Part shown: positions 18,749 through 26,489 of the stretch, one piece after another
How the letters are laid out: every line of letters begins with the position of its first letter
How positions within the stretch are numbered: position 1 is the first letter of the stretch
NCBI GenBank assembly: GCA_026387895.1
Contig: JAPLKT010000139.1
Location: forward strand, 1 to 34,108
Length of the DNA: 34,108 nucleotides
Direction: 5' to 3'
From: Gemmatimonadota bacterium
Lineage (GTDB): Bacteria > Gemmatimonadota > Gemmatimonadetes > Gemmatimonadales > Gemmatimonadaceae
Position numbers and translations under genes: made by a program
Notes under the pieces: model-generated
The model's database searches: none
What the model was told of the DNA's origin: nothing
The model's input: the letters and a program-made list of their open reading frames with translations, nothing else

Positions 18749-19171
18749 TTAGACAATCGAGAGTCCAGCCGGTGGATCGAGCGGGTCTGCGTGGTTGCGC
18801 ATATGATCCGCCAAGTCGTGCAGCTTCTGGCGGAGCGACGCGCGGAGTGGTGCTGGCATCTCGTGCGTAGCAAGAGCGCGATCCATGCACCAGAGCCACT
18901 GATCGCGCGCCTGAGAGCCGATTGGGAAGGGGAGATGGCGTGCCCTTAGCCTGGGATGCCCGTACTGCTCCACGTACAGCTGAGGACCGCCAAGCCATCC
19001 GCAGAGAAACAGGTACAGCTTCTCGCGCGAGGCCTTGAGCGACGGCGCGTGCATCGAGCGGATCTCGCCGGCTTCAGGCGCATTGTCCATCAGGTCGTAG
19101 AACCGGTCGACCAGCGCACGAACGCCGACATCGCCGCCCACAAGCTCGTAGGGAATCTCGAGCTGTGTCAT
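18749..19171 (-). CDS. Group II truncated hemoglobin (trHbO-like)
   Basis: A 140-residue protein. Proximal His H79 lies in GHPRLRARHLPFPIG, and the group II Trp at G8 is W92 in RDQWLWCMDRAL. Tyr at B10 is likely Y25, and the GWLGGPQLY segment is typical of the E helix region. These proteins bind O2 and NO and are linked to respiration, NO detoxification or redox signalling. The ATG is 16 bp downstream of the histidine kinase stop, so the two genes are very likely cotranscribed. No export signal is seen. Confidence 0.92.
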   Translation of the reverse strand: MTQLEIPYELVGGDVGVRALVDRFYDLMDNAPEAGEIRSMHAPSLKASREKLYLFLCGWLGGPQLYVEQYGHPRLRARHLPFPIGSQARDQWLWCMDRALATHEMPAPLRASLRQKLHDLADHMRNHADPLDPPAGLSIV

Positions 19172-19187
19172 AGTTGCTGAACCACCG

Positions 19188-20696
19188 TCATTCGCCGTAT
19201 TCCGTCGTTGGTACCGCTACCGCTACCGCTACCGCTACCGCTACCGCTACCGAAGCCGACGGGAGCGTGAGCCGGAACTCGGTGAGTCCTGGCCGCGAGA
19301 CGGCGAGTTCTAAGGTGCCTCCGTGCGCGACCGCAATGCGTCGCGCAATCGCGAGGCCAAGTCCGGCGCCGTCGGTCATGCTGCCAGCGGTGCGTACGCG
19401 CGCCGCATCACTCCGGTAAAACCGATCGAAAATTCGTGCCTGCGCGTCAGGGCTGATGCCGGTTCCGTGGTCAATCACGGCCACAACATGCGCACCCGGC
19501 GCCTCTCCCATCACGACCTCTACCGTGCTTCCCGCCGGCGAATACTTGATGGCGTTGTCGAGGAGATTGAGCAGGAGACGATCGAGCAAGATGCGGTCGC
19601 CATGGAATGGCGCCTGTGTCATTTGCCGGAGCTCAACAGACACGCCGCGCCGCTCGCCCACCTGCACCACCGCACGAACGGCGTCGTGCACGATTTCCTC
19701 GAGATACACGGGCTCGGCGCGCAACGCGAGATGTCCAGCATCGGCGCGCGCAAGCAAGAAGAGATCGTCCACAAGTCGAGCAAGGCGCTGCCCGGACTGC
19801 AACATGACGTGCACCGATTCCCGATACTCCGCCTCTGTCCGATGCTCACGGGCGAGCGTCACCTCAGCTTCCGCACGGAGCGTCGCGGTTGGCGTGCGCA
19901 TTTCATGCGACGCATCGGCCATGAAACGTCGTTGCTGTTCCAGCGCTCCTTCGACGCGGTCCAGCAACTCGTTGAACACGCGCGCGAGTCCCATCAACTC
20001 GGCGCCGCCACCGACAGGGAGACGCTGGTCAAGATTCTGCGCCGTGATTTCCTCGGCGCGCGTGGCCATCGCTGCGACTGGCGCCAAGCTCCGTTGCGCG
20101 AGCAGATACGCACCAAGCGCTGCAACGAGCAGCAACAGAGGGATTGCAACAATAAACAGTGTACGAATCTGCGAAAGCACCGCCTTGACATCACGAAGCG
20201 GATACGCGCCGCTGACCAAGAAGCGCTCATTGTCGAGCATAACTGGACGAGTCAGCACACGTACACCACCGTCCGGCGCGGGGATGCTTCGCGGGAGGGT
20301 GTCACCGCTCGCGTCGGCAACACTGAGCGCCGTGAGGACGCGATCCCCATCGCCACCCAGACCGGCATCGTTTTCGGCGGTCGACGCGACCACGACACCA
20401 GCGGAATTGCGGACGAGTACGCGAACGTTGCGAAAACGTACTTCGTTGAGTGTCATATGAATTGCGTCGAGCGAGGAGCGTGCCTGCATCCGTTCGGCGG
20501 CAACCTCACGTACAAAGACGCTGAGCGCATCGCCGATAAACGCATCCGAGCGGGTGACCAGTGCCCGCGCGAACGTCACGTAGCAGACGAACGCGAAGAC
20601 AATCAAGGGGATTGCAAGCGCCACCGTGTAGCCGATGGTGAGTTGTGTACGGAGCGACGAGGGCGCCCGACCCTGCGACACGGGCGTGCTGGGCAC
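19188..20696 (-). CDS. Membrane sensor histidine kinase
   Basis: A 502-residue protein. TM1 spans about residues 19-43, a periplasmic sensor of about 135 residues follows, then TM2 (180-200) and a HAMP region. The HisKA phospho-acceptor is H264 in DASHEMRTP. The ATPase domain shows an N box (LLDNAIKYSP), G1 (DHGTGISP), an F box (FDRFYRSD) and G2 (GAGLGLAIARR). GTG 20696 is chosen; it begins 2 nt after the response regulator stop, with a CTG also possible at 20702. The sensor domain is not one I recognise. The last residues are a Val-Ala repeat encoded by a hexanucleotide tract. The partner is the adjacent regulator. Confidence 0.93.
   Translation of the reverse strand: MPSTPVSQGRAPSSLRTQLTIGYTVALAIPLIVFAFVCYVTFARALVTRSDAFIGDALSVFVREVAAERMQARSSLDAIHMTLNEVRFRNVRVLVRNSAGVVVASTAENDAGLGGDGDRVLTALSVADASGDTLPRSIPAPDGGVRVLTRPVMLDNERFLVSGAYPLRDVKAVLSQIRTLFIVAIPLLLLVAALGAYLLAQRSLAPVAAMATRAEEITAQNLDQRLPVGGGAELMGLARVFNELLDRVEGALEQQRRFMADASHEMRTPTATLRAEAEVTLAREHRTEAEYRESVHVMLQSGQRLARLVDDLFLLARADAGHLALRAEPVYLEEIVHDAVRAVVQVGERRGVSVELRQMTQAPFHGDRILLDRLLLNLLDNAIKYSPAGSTVEVVMGEAPGAHVVAVIDHGTGISPDAQARIFDRFYRSDAARVRTAGSMTDGAGLGLAIARRIAVAHGGTLELAVSRPGLTEFRLTLPSASVAVAVAVAVAVAVPTTEYGE
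19212..19252. repeat. Hexanucleotide microsatellite TACCGC x6.8
   Basis: Six perfect TACCGC units plus TACCG run from 19212 to 19252, at the 3' end of the histidine kinase gene. On the coding strand they give alternating Ala-Val. Unit changes keep the frame, so tail length could vary between strains. Confidence 0.92.
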
Positions 20697-20698
20697 GG

Positions 20699-21391
20699 TC
20701 AGATCACCCGCGCCGCGTCGTCTGGCGCATTCCACATGAATCCCGCACCGCGTACCGTCGCCAGCAGTGGGAGCTTCTCGTCGTCGCCGAGTTTCTTGCG
20801 GAGGCGCGCGGCGTACACGTCGATGATGTTGGAATACGTACTGCTCGAGCCGTCCCACACTTCGCGCAGCAGATCCGCACGTGTGATGACGCGGCCTGGG
20901 CGTTGCGCCATGTAGAGCAGCAGCGCGTATTCGCGTGCGGTCAGCGCCACGGCGATGCCGGCGCGCGACACTTCATGGCGCGCCGTGTCGATGACTAAAT
21001 CTCCGACGACGATACGCTCAGGCACCGGTTCTGTTTGTCGGCGCGTGATGGCCCGGAGGCGCGCCAAGAGCTCGCCAAAGTCAAACGGTTTGGTGAGGTA
21101 GTCATCGGCCCCTGCGTCGAGCCCAGCAATGCGCTGCTCTACCGCGTCGAGAGCGGTGAGCATCAGGATTGGCACCTGATTGCCGAGCCCGCGAATGGTG
21201 CGGCATGCCGTGATACCGTCGGGCGCGGGAATGAGCACGTCGACGATGAGCGCGGCATAGTCGTGAGCGGCGACCAGCTCGAGCAGCTGCTCGCCAGTCC
21301 CAGCTTGATCGACCGCGTACCCCGCTTCTTCTAAGCCACGGCTGACCGACTTCCGCAGCTGATGATCGTCCTCGACGAATGCGATCCGCAT
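20699..21391 (-). CDS. OmpR-family response regulator
   Basis: A 230-residue protein with an N-terminal receiver (acidic E7, D8, D9; phospho-acceptor D51; T79; K101) and a C-terminal winged-helix DNA-binding domain (LTAREYALLLYMAQRPGRVI, then DVYAARLRKKLGDD). It is the first gene of the two-component pair. The kinase start follows its stop by 2 nt. The position upstream of a truncated hemoglobin and heme A synthase suggests, but does not prove, control of redox or respiratory genes. ATG 21391 has no strong Shine-Dalgarno. The 35-bp gap to the upstream hydrolase gene is short, and the promoter may lie inside that gene. Confidence 0.95.
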   Translation of the reverse strand: MRIAFVEDDHQLRKSVSRGLEEAGYAVDQAGTGEQLLELVAAHDYAALIVDVLIPAPDGITACRTIRGLGNQVPILMLTALDAVEQRIAGLDAGADDYLTKPFDFGELLARLRAITRRQTEPVPERIVVGDLVIDTARHEVSRAGIAVALTAREYALLLYMAQRPGRVITRADLLREVWDGSSSTYSNIIDVYAARLRKKLGDDEKLPLLATVRGAGFMWNAPDDAARVI

Positions 21392-21426
21392 CTTTGGAAT
21401 CTACGGCACGGGAGGCGTGCTACAAG

Positions 21427-23424
21427 CTAGGGCTTTAGCGGGGCGGCCATGTACTTCGCGCCCATCGACGGAGTGATCCCGACGTCATCCAAGATGATGG
21501 TGCCGACGAAGGTCTTGTTGAAGAGCAAGCGAATCGATTTCAGGCGCTCCAGACGGAACTCCGGCGAGGCAGCCGCGAAATCGGCAAGCGGGAGCAGGAA
21601 CGATTGCGGGACGTACTCAAAGGTGTTCGTAAAGCGTTGTTCGTCGCGTCCCTTACGGCGGTAGAGATGCACTTCAAGCGGACGGCGCACGGCTCCATAC
21701 CGACTGATCGGCATGCGCGCGGTATGGCCGTCGGCGTCCGTCAGCTCCACCGTGAAGTCCACGGGGATGGTGTCCGCCTCATCCTTTTTCGGGTTCTTGG
21801 CTGCGGATTTCACCGAATCTGCTTTGAGCTTAGCGGCGAGGGAGTCCGCCTTCTTCGTCGAATCAGACTTCTTGGTTGTGTCCTTTGGCAGTGCGCGCGG
21901 GCTCGGCTTGTCCTTGGTCGGTGCAACCGAGAGGTGGAGCACTCCCTTGTCGGTGACGTTCCACGATTTCACCAGCGAATCGGCGATGGTGAGCGTGTAA
22001 CTCGCCGGACGTCCCATCTTCGTGGTGTCTGGGCCAGCGATGCGATTATTCCATCCAATCCACACCGCGTTGTTTCGCTGGTCATCGGTCCCCATTCCCC
22101 GGAAAGGAATCACATTTTCTTTCCAGGTCGCGAGGCTGTCGGTTTCAATGGTCACGCCGGGTGCGCCAGTCGTGACATCGATGTCGTCTTCATAGTCGGC
22201 GAGTGTGCGAAAGCCGCTTTCCATGAATCGCGTGGTGTACATCGACTTGGGGAACCAATGCCCCGCGGTGCGGTGATCGCGAAACATCGGGAGGTACTCG
22301 CTCTTGCCGTGGAGCGTGGCCTCGAGAAACCCCGAGATCACCAGCTTCCCCATCTGGCGCTGGTCTTCGATCGGCACAAGCGCCGCGAGTTCTAGGGAAC
22401 GCCCGCTGCGCGGGCCATTGTCCTTGTTTTGCCAGACACTGTTCCACTGTCCGTGATTTGCGCGGTACATGAAGAACATCGCCTTGAAGTGCTCTTGGCC
22501 GTCTGTGAAGCGCAGTCGCTCGTACTGCCGCATCCCCACTGCGGTAGACACGTCGCCGTCGTGTGATCCATGAAGGAGCAAATAGTTCACATTCTCGAGC
22601 GGCGTGTACTTCGAGGCGGGCTTATACTGGCCGTCCACAGGAGCGATTGCCACCACACTCCGGATGTGAAAATTGAACTTGAACTTCTGCTTCGCGTCGT
22701 CGGGGTAGAACTTGAGCGTGTTGAAGGTCGCCGCGAGTGCCGCCGCCTCGCCGCCACGCGAGTGTCCCATCACGGCAATCCGGTCCATGTCGATTTTGTG
22801 CGTGAGTGGGCCAGCACTGGAGTCGTTGAAACGCTTCCATTGCTCGAGATGCTTGAGCATCAGCCACGCGCGCCCATCGTTCTCGCCGGAAAGTCCGTTG
22901 ATAAAGTTTTCGTCGACCGACGCGAGAATAAACCCGCGCGACGCAAGCAGTTCGCCCAAATACCCGTAGCCGGGATCAGAAAAATCTTCGGAGTTATGAT
23001 TCCCGTGCACCACGAGCACGAGCGGAAACGGTCCCGCGCCCTCGGGATACCACACCCGTGCATTGAGAGGCACAGCTTTCATGTCGAAGCCCCAGAAATC
23101 TTTGCGATCACCAGCAGCAGCGGGCGGAACAGTGACGTACGGCGACACGTCCACGGACTTCGTCTTGTACGTGACGGAGTCCTTGAACTCCTTGCGCTGT
23201 TTATCCGTCCCCGATCCATAAAACATCCGCACAACCTTAAACGCCCCCGGCTCGGCAGGGTTCTCAGCGGTGATCGTCTGGAAGGCGAGTACGGTGGCCG
23301 AGTCGTCTTTCGAGAACTTCAGCGGCTGCGAACAGGCGGCAAGCGAGAGGCCGACGGCGAGCCCGACGGCGAGGCCGACAGCGAGGCTCGCAGTGATCGT
23401 ACGCCGGGATCGATGCATCGACAT
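21427..23424 (-). CDS. Alpha/beta-hydrolase lipoprotein (PET-hydrolase/dienelactone-hydrolase-like)
   Basis: A 665-residue protein. The N-terminal signal has a LAVG-repeat hydrophobic core and a LAAC lipobox, predicting a lipoprotein. The hydrolase domain has an oxyanion region (VVHGNHNS), nucleophile S222 in GHSRGG, a likely catalytic Asp in LLHGSHDGD and His in RANHGQWN. A C-terminal domain of about 270 residues looks beta-rich and is interrupted by a Lys/Asp/Ser/Ala-rich stretch (around KKSDSTKKADSLAAKLKADS). Substrate unknown; the class covers esterases and lipases. ATG 23424 overlaps the preceding stop (TAATG), so it is coupled to the PorV/PorQ-like gene. Confidence 0.85.
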   Translation of the reverse strand: MSMHRSRRTITASLAVGLAVGLAVGLSLAACSQPLKFSKDDSATVLAFQTITAENPAEPGAFKVVRMFYGSGTDKQRKEFKDSVTYKTKSVDVSPYVTVPPAAAGDRKDFWGFDMKAVPLNARVWYPEGAGPFPLVLVVHGNHNSEDFSDPGYGYLGELLASRGFILASVDENFINGLSGENDGRAWLMLKHLEQWKRFNDSSAGPLTHKIDMDRIAVMGHSRGGEAAALAATFNTLKFYPDDAKQKFKFNFHIRSVVAIAPVDGQYKPASKYTPLENVNYLLLHGSHDGDVSTAVGMRQYERLRFTDGQEHFKAMFFMYRANHGQWNSVWQNKDNGPRSGRSLELAALVPIEDQRQMGKLVISGFLEATLHGKSEYLPMFRDHRTAGHWFPKSMYTTRFMESGFRTLADYEDDIDVTTGAPGVTIETDSLATWKENVIPFRGMGTDDQRNNAVWIGWNNRIAGPDTTKMGRPASYTLTIADSLVKSWNVTDKGVLHLSVAPTKDKPSPRALPKDTTKKSDSTKKADSLAAKLKADSVKSAAKNPKKDEADTIPVDFTVELTDADGHTARMPISRYGAVRRPLEVHLYRRKGRDEQRFTNTFEYVPQSFLLPLADFAAASPEFRLERLKSIRLLFNKTFVGTIILDDVGITPSMGAKYMAAPLKP
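23347..23388. repeat. 12-bp tandem repeat in the lipoprotein signal peptide
   Basis: Three near-identical units, GAGGCCGACGGC (23347), GAGCCCGACGGC (23359) and GAGGCCGACAGC (23371), plus a partial fourth, encode the LAVG LAVG LAVG hydrophobic core of the hydrolase signal peptide. Confidence 0.85.
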
Positions 23425-24413
23425 TAGCGCCACCGTACGGTGAGGCGGTGTGCCATCTGCGAACCGCTGTAGAAGGATGCCCCGTAGTCCAAGTTGAGGC
23501 GATCCGCACCGAATGAGAATCCTGCACCGACCGGCTTTTCATCCGCGGTCTCGGTGCGGTGCGCGCCGGCACGCATCGTCACGGTGTAGCCGTCAATCCA
23601 GCTCCACCCCAGTTCAAATCCTGCAGCAGGCGACACCCATCCGTTTCGACGAGCGGCAACCTGCGTGTGAAAGCCGTAGTCGAACGGTCCCCACGCGTAT
23701 TGCGCCGACCAGCCGAGTGCGAGTTGCGTGGGCACGCTGTACTGCGTGCCGCGTAGCGTGTACGGCTGTCCAACATTCTGGAGCGACAGCCCGGCGATCC
23801 CCGTCCACAGCGGATGCGACGTTCCGATGTCGAGAAGCCAGGCAGCGCCACGCGACGGCAGTGCAACGACCGGCAGATCAGTCGAGTTCCGCCGGACCAT
23901 ATCTTCGGCGTACTTCACCGAGGTGCCGATACGGAATCCCTTGTAGGTCATCGCACCTGAGACCATCGCCACAAAGCTGAAGGCATCCGACTCGCCACCA
24001 CTCATCAACGACGCGGGAGCAAGCGGATACGCGGTGCTACTCCGTGGTGCAGAAAAATCCACAGCCTGCAGCGCCCAGCCGAGTGTGACAGGGCCAATGG
24101 TGGACGCCGATGCGGCCGCGAGGGCGCGGGTTGTTGAACCGTACGTGGCGAGTGTGATCCCGAAGCCGGTGGTCGCGTTGAGTCGCGCCGGGTTCTGGAA
24201 GACGGCGTATTCGTCACGTCCCGCCACAGCAGCGTTGCCAATTGCCGCAGCACGCGCCGAGGCAGGGAGGAGCAGCGCGAGCGGCCCAGTGTCAGGGGCG
24301 GCGTTTTGGGCCGCGGCCAGGTGCGCGGAGAGCGCGATTGCGGAGAGCACGAGGGCGGCCACGCAAAAAATGCGGTGAAATCGGTCTGTACGCATCCAAC
24401 GAAGGTGAGTCAT
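23424..24413 (-). CDS. PorV/PorQ-like outer-membrane barrel protein
   Basis: A 329-residue protein. It has a signal peptide (to about residue 35, HLAAAQ), then the typical family opening with LLLPASARAAAIGNAAVAG and NPARLNATTG, followed by alternating beta strands to a C-terminal RLTVRWR. It resembles the PorV/PorQ (UPF0164/FadL-like) outer-membrane family. PorV acts in type IX secretion in Bacteroidota, but no T9SS component is seen here. ATG 24413 has AGGG a few bases upstream; M7 is an alternative. Its TAA overlaps the hydrolase ATG, so the two are one unit, 48 bp downstream of the ABC-F gene. Confidence 0.78.
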   Translation of the reverse strand: MTHLRWMRTDRFHRIFCVAALVLSAIALSAHLAAAQNAAPDTGPLALLLPASARAAAIGNAAVAGRDEYAVFQNPARLNATTGFGITLATYGSTTRALAAASASTIGPVTLGWALQAVDFSAPRSSTAYPLAPASLMSGGESDAFSFVAMVSGAMTYKGFRIGTSVKYAEDMVRRNSTDLPVVALPSRGAAWLLDIGTSHPLWTGIAGLSLQNVGQPYTLRGTQYSVPTQLALGWSAQYAWGPFDYGFHTQVAARRNGWVSPAAGFELGWSWIDGYTVTMRAGAHRTETADEKPVGAGFSFGADRLNLDYGASFYSGSQMAHRLTVRWR

Positions 24414-24461
24414 TTCCCTGCGTCACGGAAGGGGACCTGCCGCTCGAGGCGGGTGGGCTGC

Positions 24462-26381
24462 CTAGCCCTCCGCCGCAATAAACTCCAGCGCTTCCCAGCG
24501 TGCCGTCGTTGCCGTCAGTTCCGCCTCGAGTGCCGTGAGCCGTGCCCGGGCGCCAATCACCGCCGCACCGTCGCGCAGGAAGGTCGGATCGGCCAGACGC
24601 GCGAAAAGCTCGCCCCGCTCCCGCTCCAGCGCATCGATCGCGTCGGGAAGCGCCGCGAGCTCAGTCTTCTCCTTAAACGTGAGTCGCCGTGGTTTGGCGG
24701 TTTTCGCGATCTGCTTCGCCGTGTCTTTCGTAGCGGCCGTAGCGGCCGTAGCGGCCGTAGCGGCCGTAGCGGCCGTAGCGGCCGTAGGCACCCAGTCGGC
24801 GTAGCCACCGACATACTCACCGACTTGCCCCTTCCCCTCAAACACCAGCGTGCTGGTGACCACGTTATCGAGAAAGGCGCGATCGTGACTCACCACGAGC
24901 AACGTCCCTGAAAATTCGAGAAGAAGCTCCTCGAGCAGGTCGAGGGTCTCGATATCCAGATCATTCGTTGGTTCGTCGAGCACCAGCAAGTTGAACGGCC
25001 GTGTGAACAACCGTGCAAGCAACAACCGATTGCGTTCTCCACCAGAGAGCGCACGAACCGGCGTGCGCACCCGATCCGCACCGAACAGAAAATCCTGCAG
25101 ATAGCTCATCACATGCTTCTTATTCTCACCCACATCCACCCAGTCGGCGCCATCAGCGATGCTGTCGTACACGCTTTGCTCAGGGTCTAGCTGCTCCCGG
25201 AGTTGGTCGAAGTAGGCTACCGCTAGCCCAGTCCCCAGCCGGACGGAGCCGCTGTCAGGCGCGAGCTCACCGAGCAGCAGGCGCAGTAGCGTGGTCTTGC
25301 CCGAACCGTTCGGACCAATCAGCCCCACGCGATCGCCGCGCGTGATAGTAGTCGTGAAGTCACGGACAATCACCTTCTCGCCGCGCGCGAAGATCACACC
25401 ACGCGCCTCGGCCACTAAACGCCCCGATCGCTCGGCCACCTGCACGTCCATCTGTGCTGTGCCGCCGCGCTCACGACGCTTGCTGCGTTCCACGCGGAGC
25501 GCTTCGAGATTTCGCACGCGTCCTTCGTTGCGGGTGCGTCGCGCCTGGATCCCGGTGCGGATCCACACTTCTTCTTTCGCCAACTTTCGGTCGAACGCGG
25601 CGAACTCCTTCTCCTCGACGGCGAGCGAAGCTTCTTTGCGGATGAGATACGTGTCGTAGTCGGTGCCCCAGTCCACCAGACGGCCGCGGTCGAGCTCCAC
25701 AATCCGGGTGGCGACATTGCGGAGAAAAGCACGGTCGTGGGTCACAAAGACAATCGTCATCCCGCGGTCGACGAGGAATTCCTCCATCCACTCCACCGCT
25801 TCGACGTCCAAGTGGTTGGTGGGCTCGTCGAGCAGGAGCACATCGGGCTGTCGCACCAGGGCACGCGCCAACAGTGTCTGACGCTTTCGCCCACCTGAGG
25901 CAGACGCAAAGGGGAGGTCAGCGTCGAGCGCCAGATGCTCGAGCACGGTGTCCACGCGTGACTGCATCTCCCACGCATTCGCTGCGTCGAGGGCGTGGTG
26001 CAGGCGATCCAGCTCCTTGAGTGCACTGGCGCTTCCCGCGGACTCCGCCATCGTGCTCACTCGGTGGCTCGCCTCGTGGTAGCGCGCGAGCAAGGTGCCG
26101 GCGTCGCCGAGTCCCCCCGCGACCACCTCAAAGATGGTCCCCTCCACGTCGTCAGGGACCTGCTGCTCGAGTCGGGTGACCGTGACCCCCGTTTGGCGAA
26201 TGACCTCGCCAGAGGCCGGGGTCAGTTCTCCGTCTAGCAACTTGAGAATGGTGCTCTTTCCGGCGCCATTGCGGCCCAGCAAACAGACCCGCTCGCCGCG
26301 CTCGATCGCAAAACGCGCACGATCGAGAACTGGGGGGCCGCCGAAGGCCAGCGTGACGTCCTGCATTCCGAGAAGAGCCAT
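24462..26381 (-). CDS. uup: ABC-F ATPase, Uup-type
   Basis: A 639-residue soluble protein with two ABC domains and no membrane segments. The first Walker A is GRNGAGKST with signature SGGRKRQTLLARAL and Walker B LLLDEPTNHLD. The second Walker A is GPNGSGKTT with SGGERNRLLLARLF and LVLDEPTNDLD. A charged inter-domain linker (the ABC-F P-site tRNA-interaction motif region) and a C-terminal coiled coil (ALPDAIDALERERGELFARL) favour the Uup subgroup, which acts at the ribosome and on genome stability. Between ABC2 and the coiled coil is an AAT x6 repeat from a 9-bp DNA tract. ATG 26381 is the start, without a clear Shine-Dalgarno. It is divergent from the penicillin acylase gene. Confidence 0.94.
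   Translation of the reverse strand: MALLGMQDVTLAFGGPPVLDRARFAIERGERVCLLGRNGAGKSTILKLLDGELTPASGEVIRQTGVTVTRLEQQVPDDVEGTIFEVVAGGLGDAGTLLARYHEASHRVSTMAESAGSASALKELDRLHHALDAANAWEMQSRVDTVLEHLALDADLPFASASGGRKRQTLLARALVRQPDVLLLDEPTNHLDVEAVEWMEEFLVDRGMTIVFVTHDRAFLRNVATRIVELDRGRLVDWGTDYDTYLIRKEASLAVEEKEFAAFDRKLAKEEVWIRTGIQARRTRNEGRVRNLEALRVERSKRRERGGTAQMDVQVAERSGRLVAEARGVIFARGEKVIVRDFTTTITRGDRVGLIGPNGSGKTTLLRLLLGELAPDSGSVRLGTGLAVAYFDQLREQLDPEQSVYDSIADGADWVDVGENKKHVMSYLQDFLFGADRVRTPVRALSGGERNRLLLARLFTRPFNLLVLDEPTNDLDIETLDLLEELLLEFSGTLLVVSHDRAFLDNVVTSTLVFEGKGQVGEYVGGYADWVPTAATAATAATAATAATAATKDTAKQIAKTAKPRRLTFKEKTELAALPDAIDALERERGELFARLADPTFLRDGAAVIGARARLTALEAELTATTARWEALEFIAAEG
24730..24787. repeat. 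9-bp tandem repeat GTAGCGGCC x6
   Basis: Six perfect copies run 24730-24783, followed by GTAG. On the coding (minus) strand the tract encodes Ala-Ala-Thr six times in the Uup linker. Confidence 0.93.
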
Positions 26382-26489
26382 AGCGCGAAATATGGCCGAT
26401 GGCGCAGCTCTCGTGGTGGTACCTTGGGCATTCCTATGCGGAACTTTACCCGCTGGCGCCGAGGGCGCGGATGTGGCATCCTCCTGACT

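Noticed and set aside
19323-20915. Plus-strand open frame of 530 codons opposite the histidine kinase
   Set aside because: Arg/His-rich nonsense-like translation; the kinase motifs on the minus strand are complete.
24730-24783. Possible CRISPR array
   Set aside because: Units are directly contiguous 9-bp copies with no spacers and encode an in-frame Ala/Thr tract.
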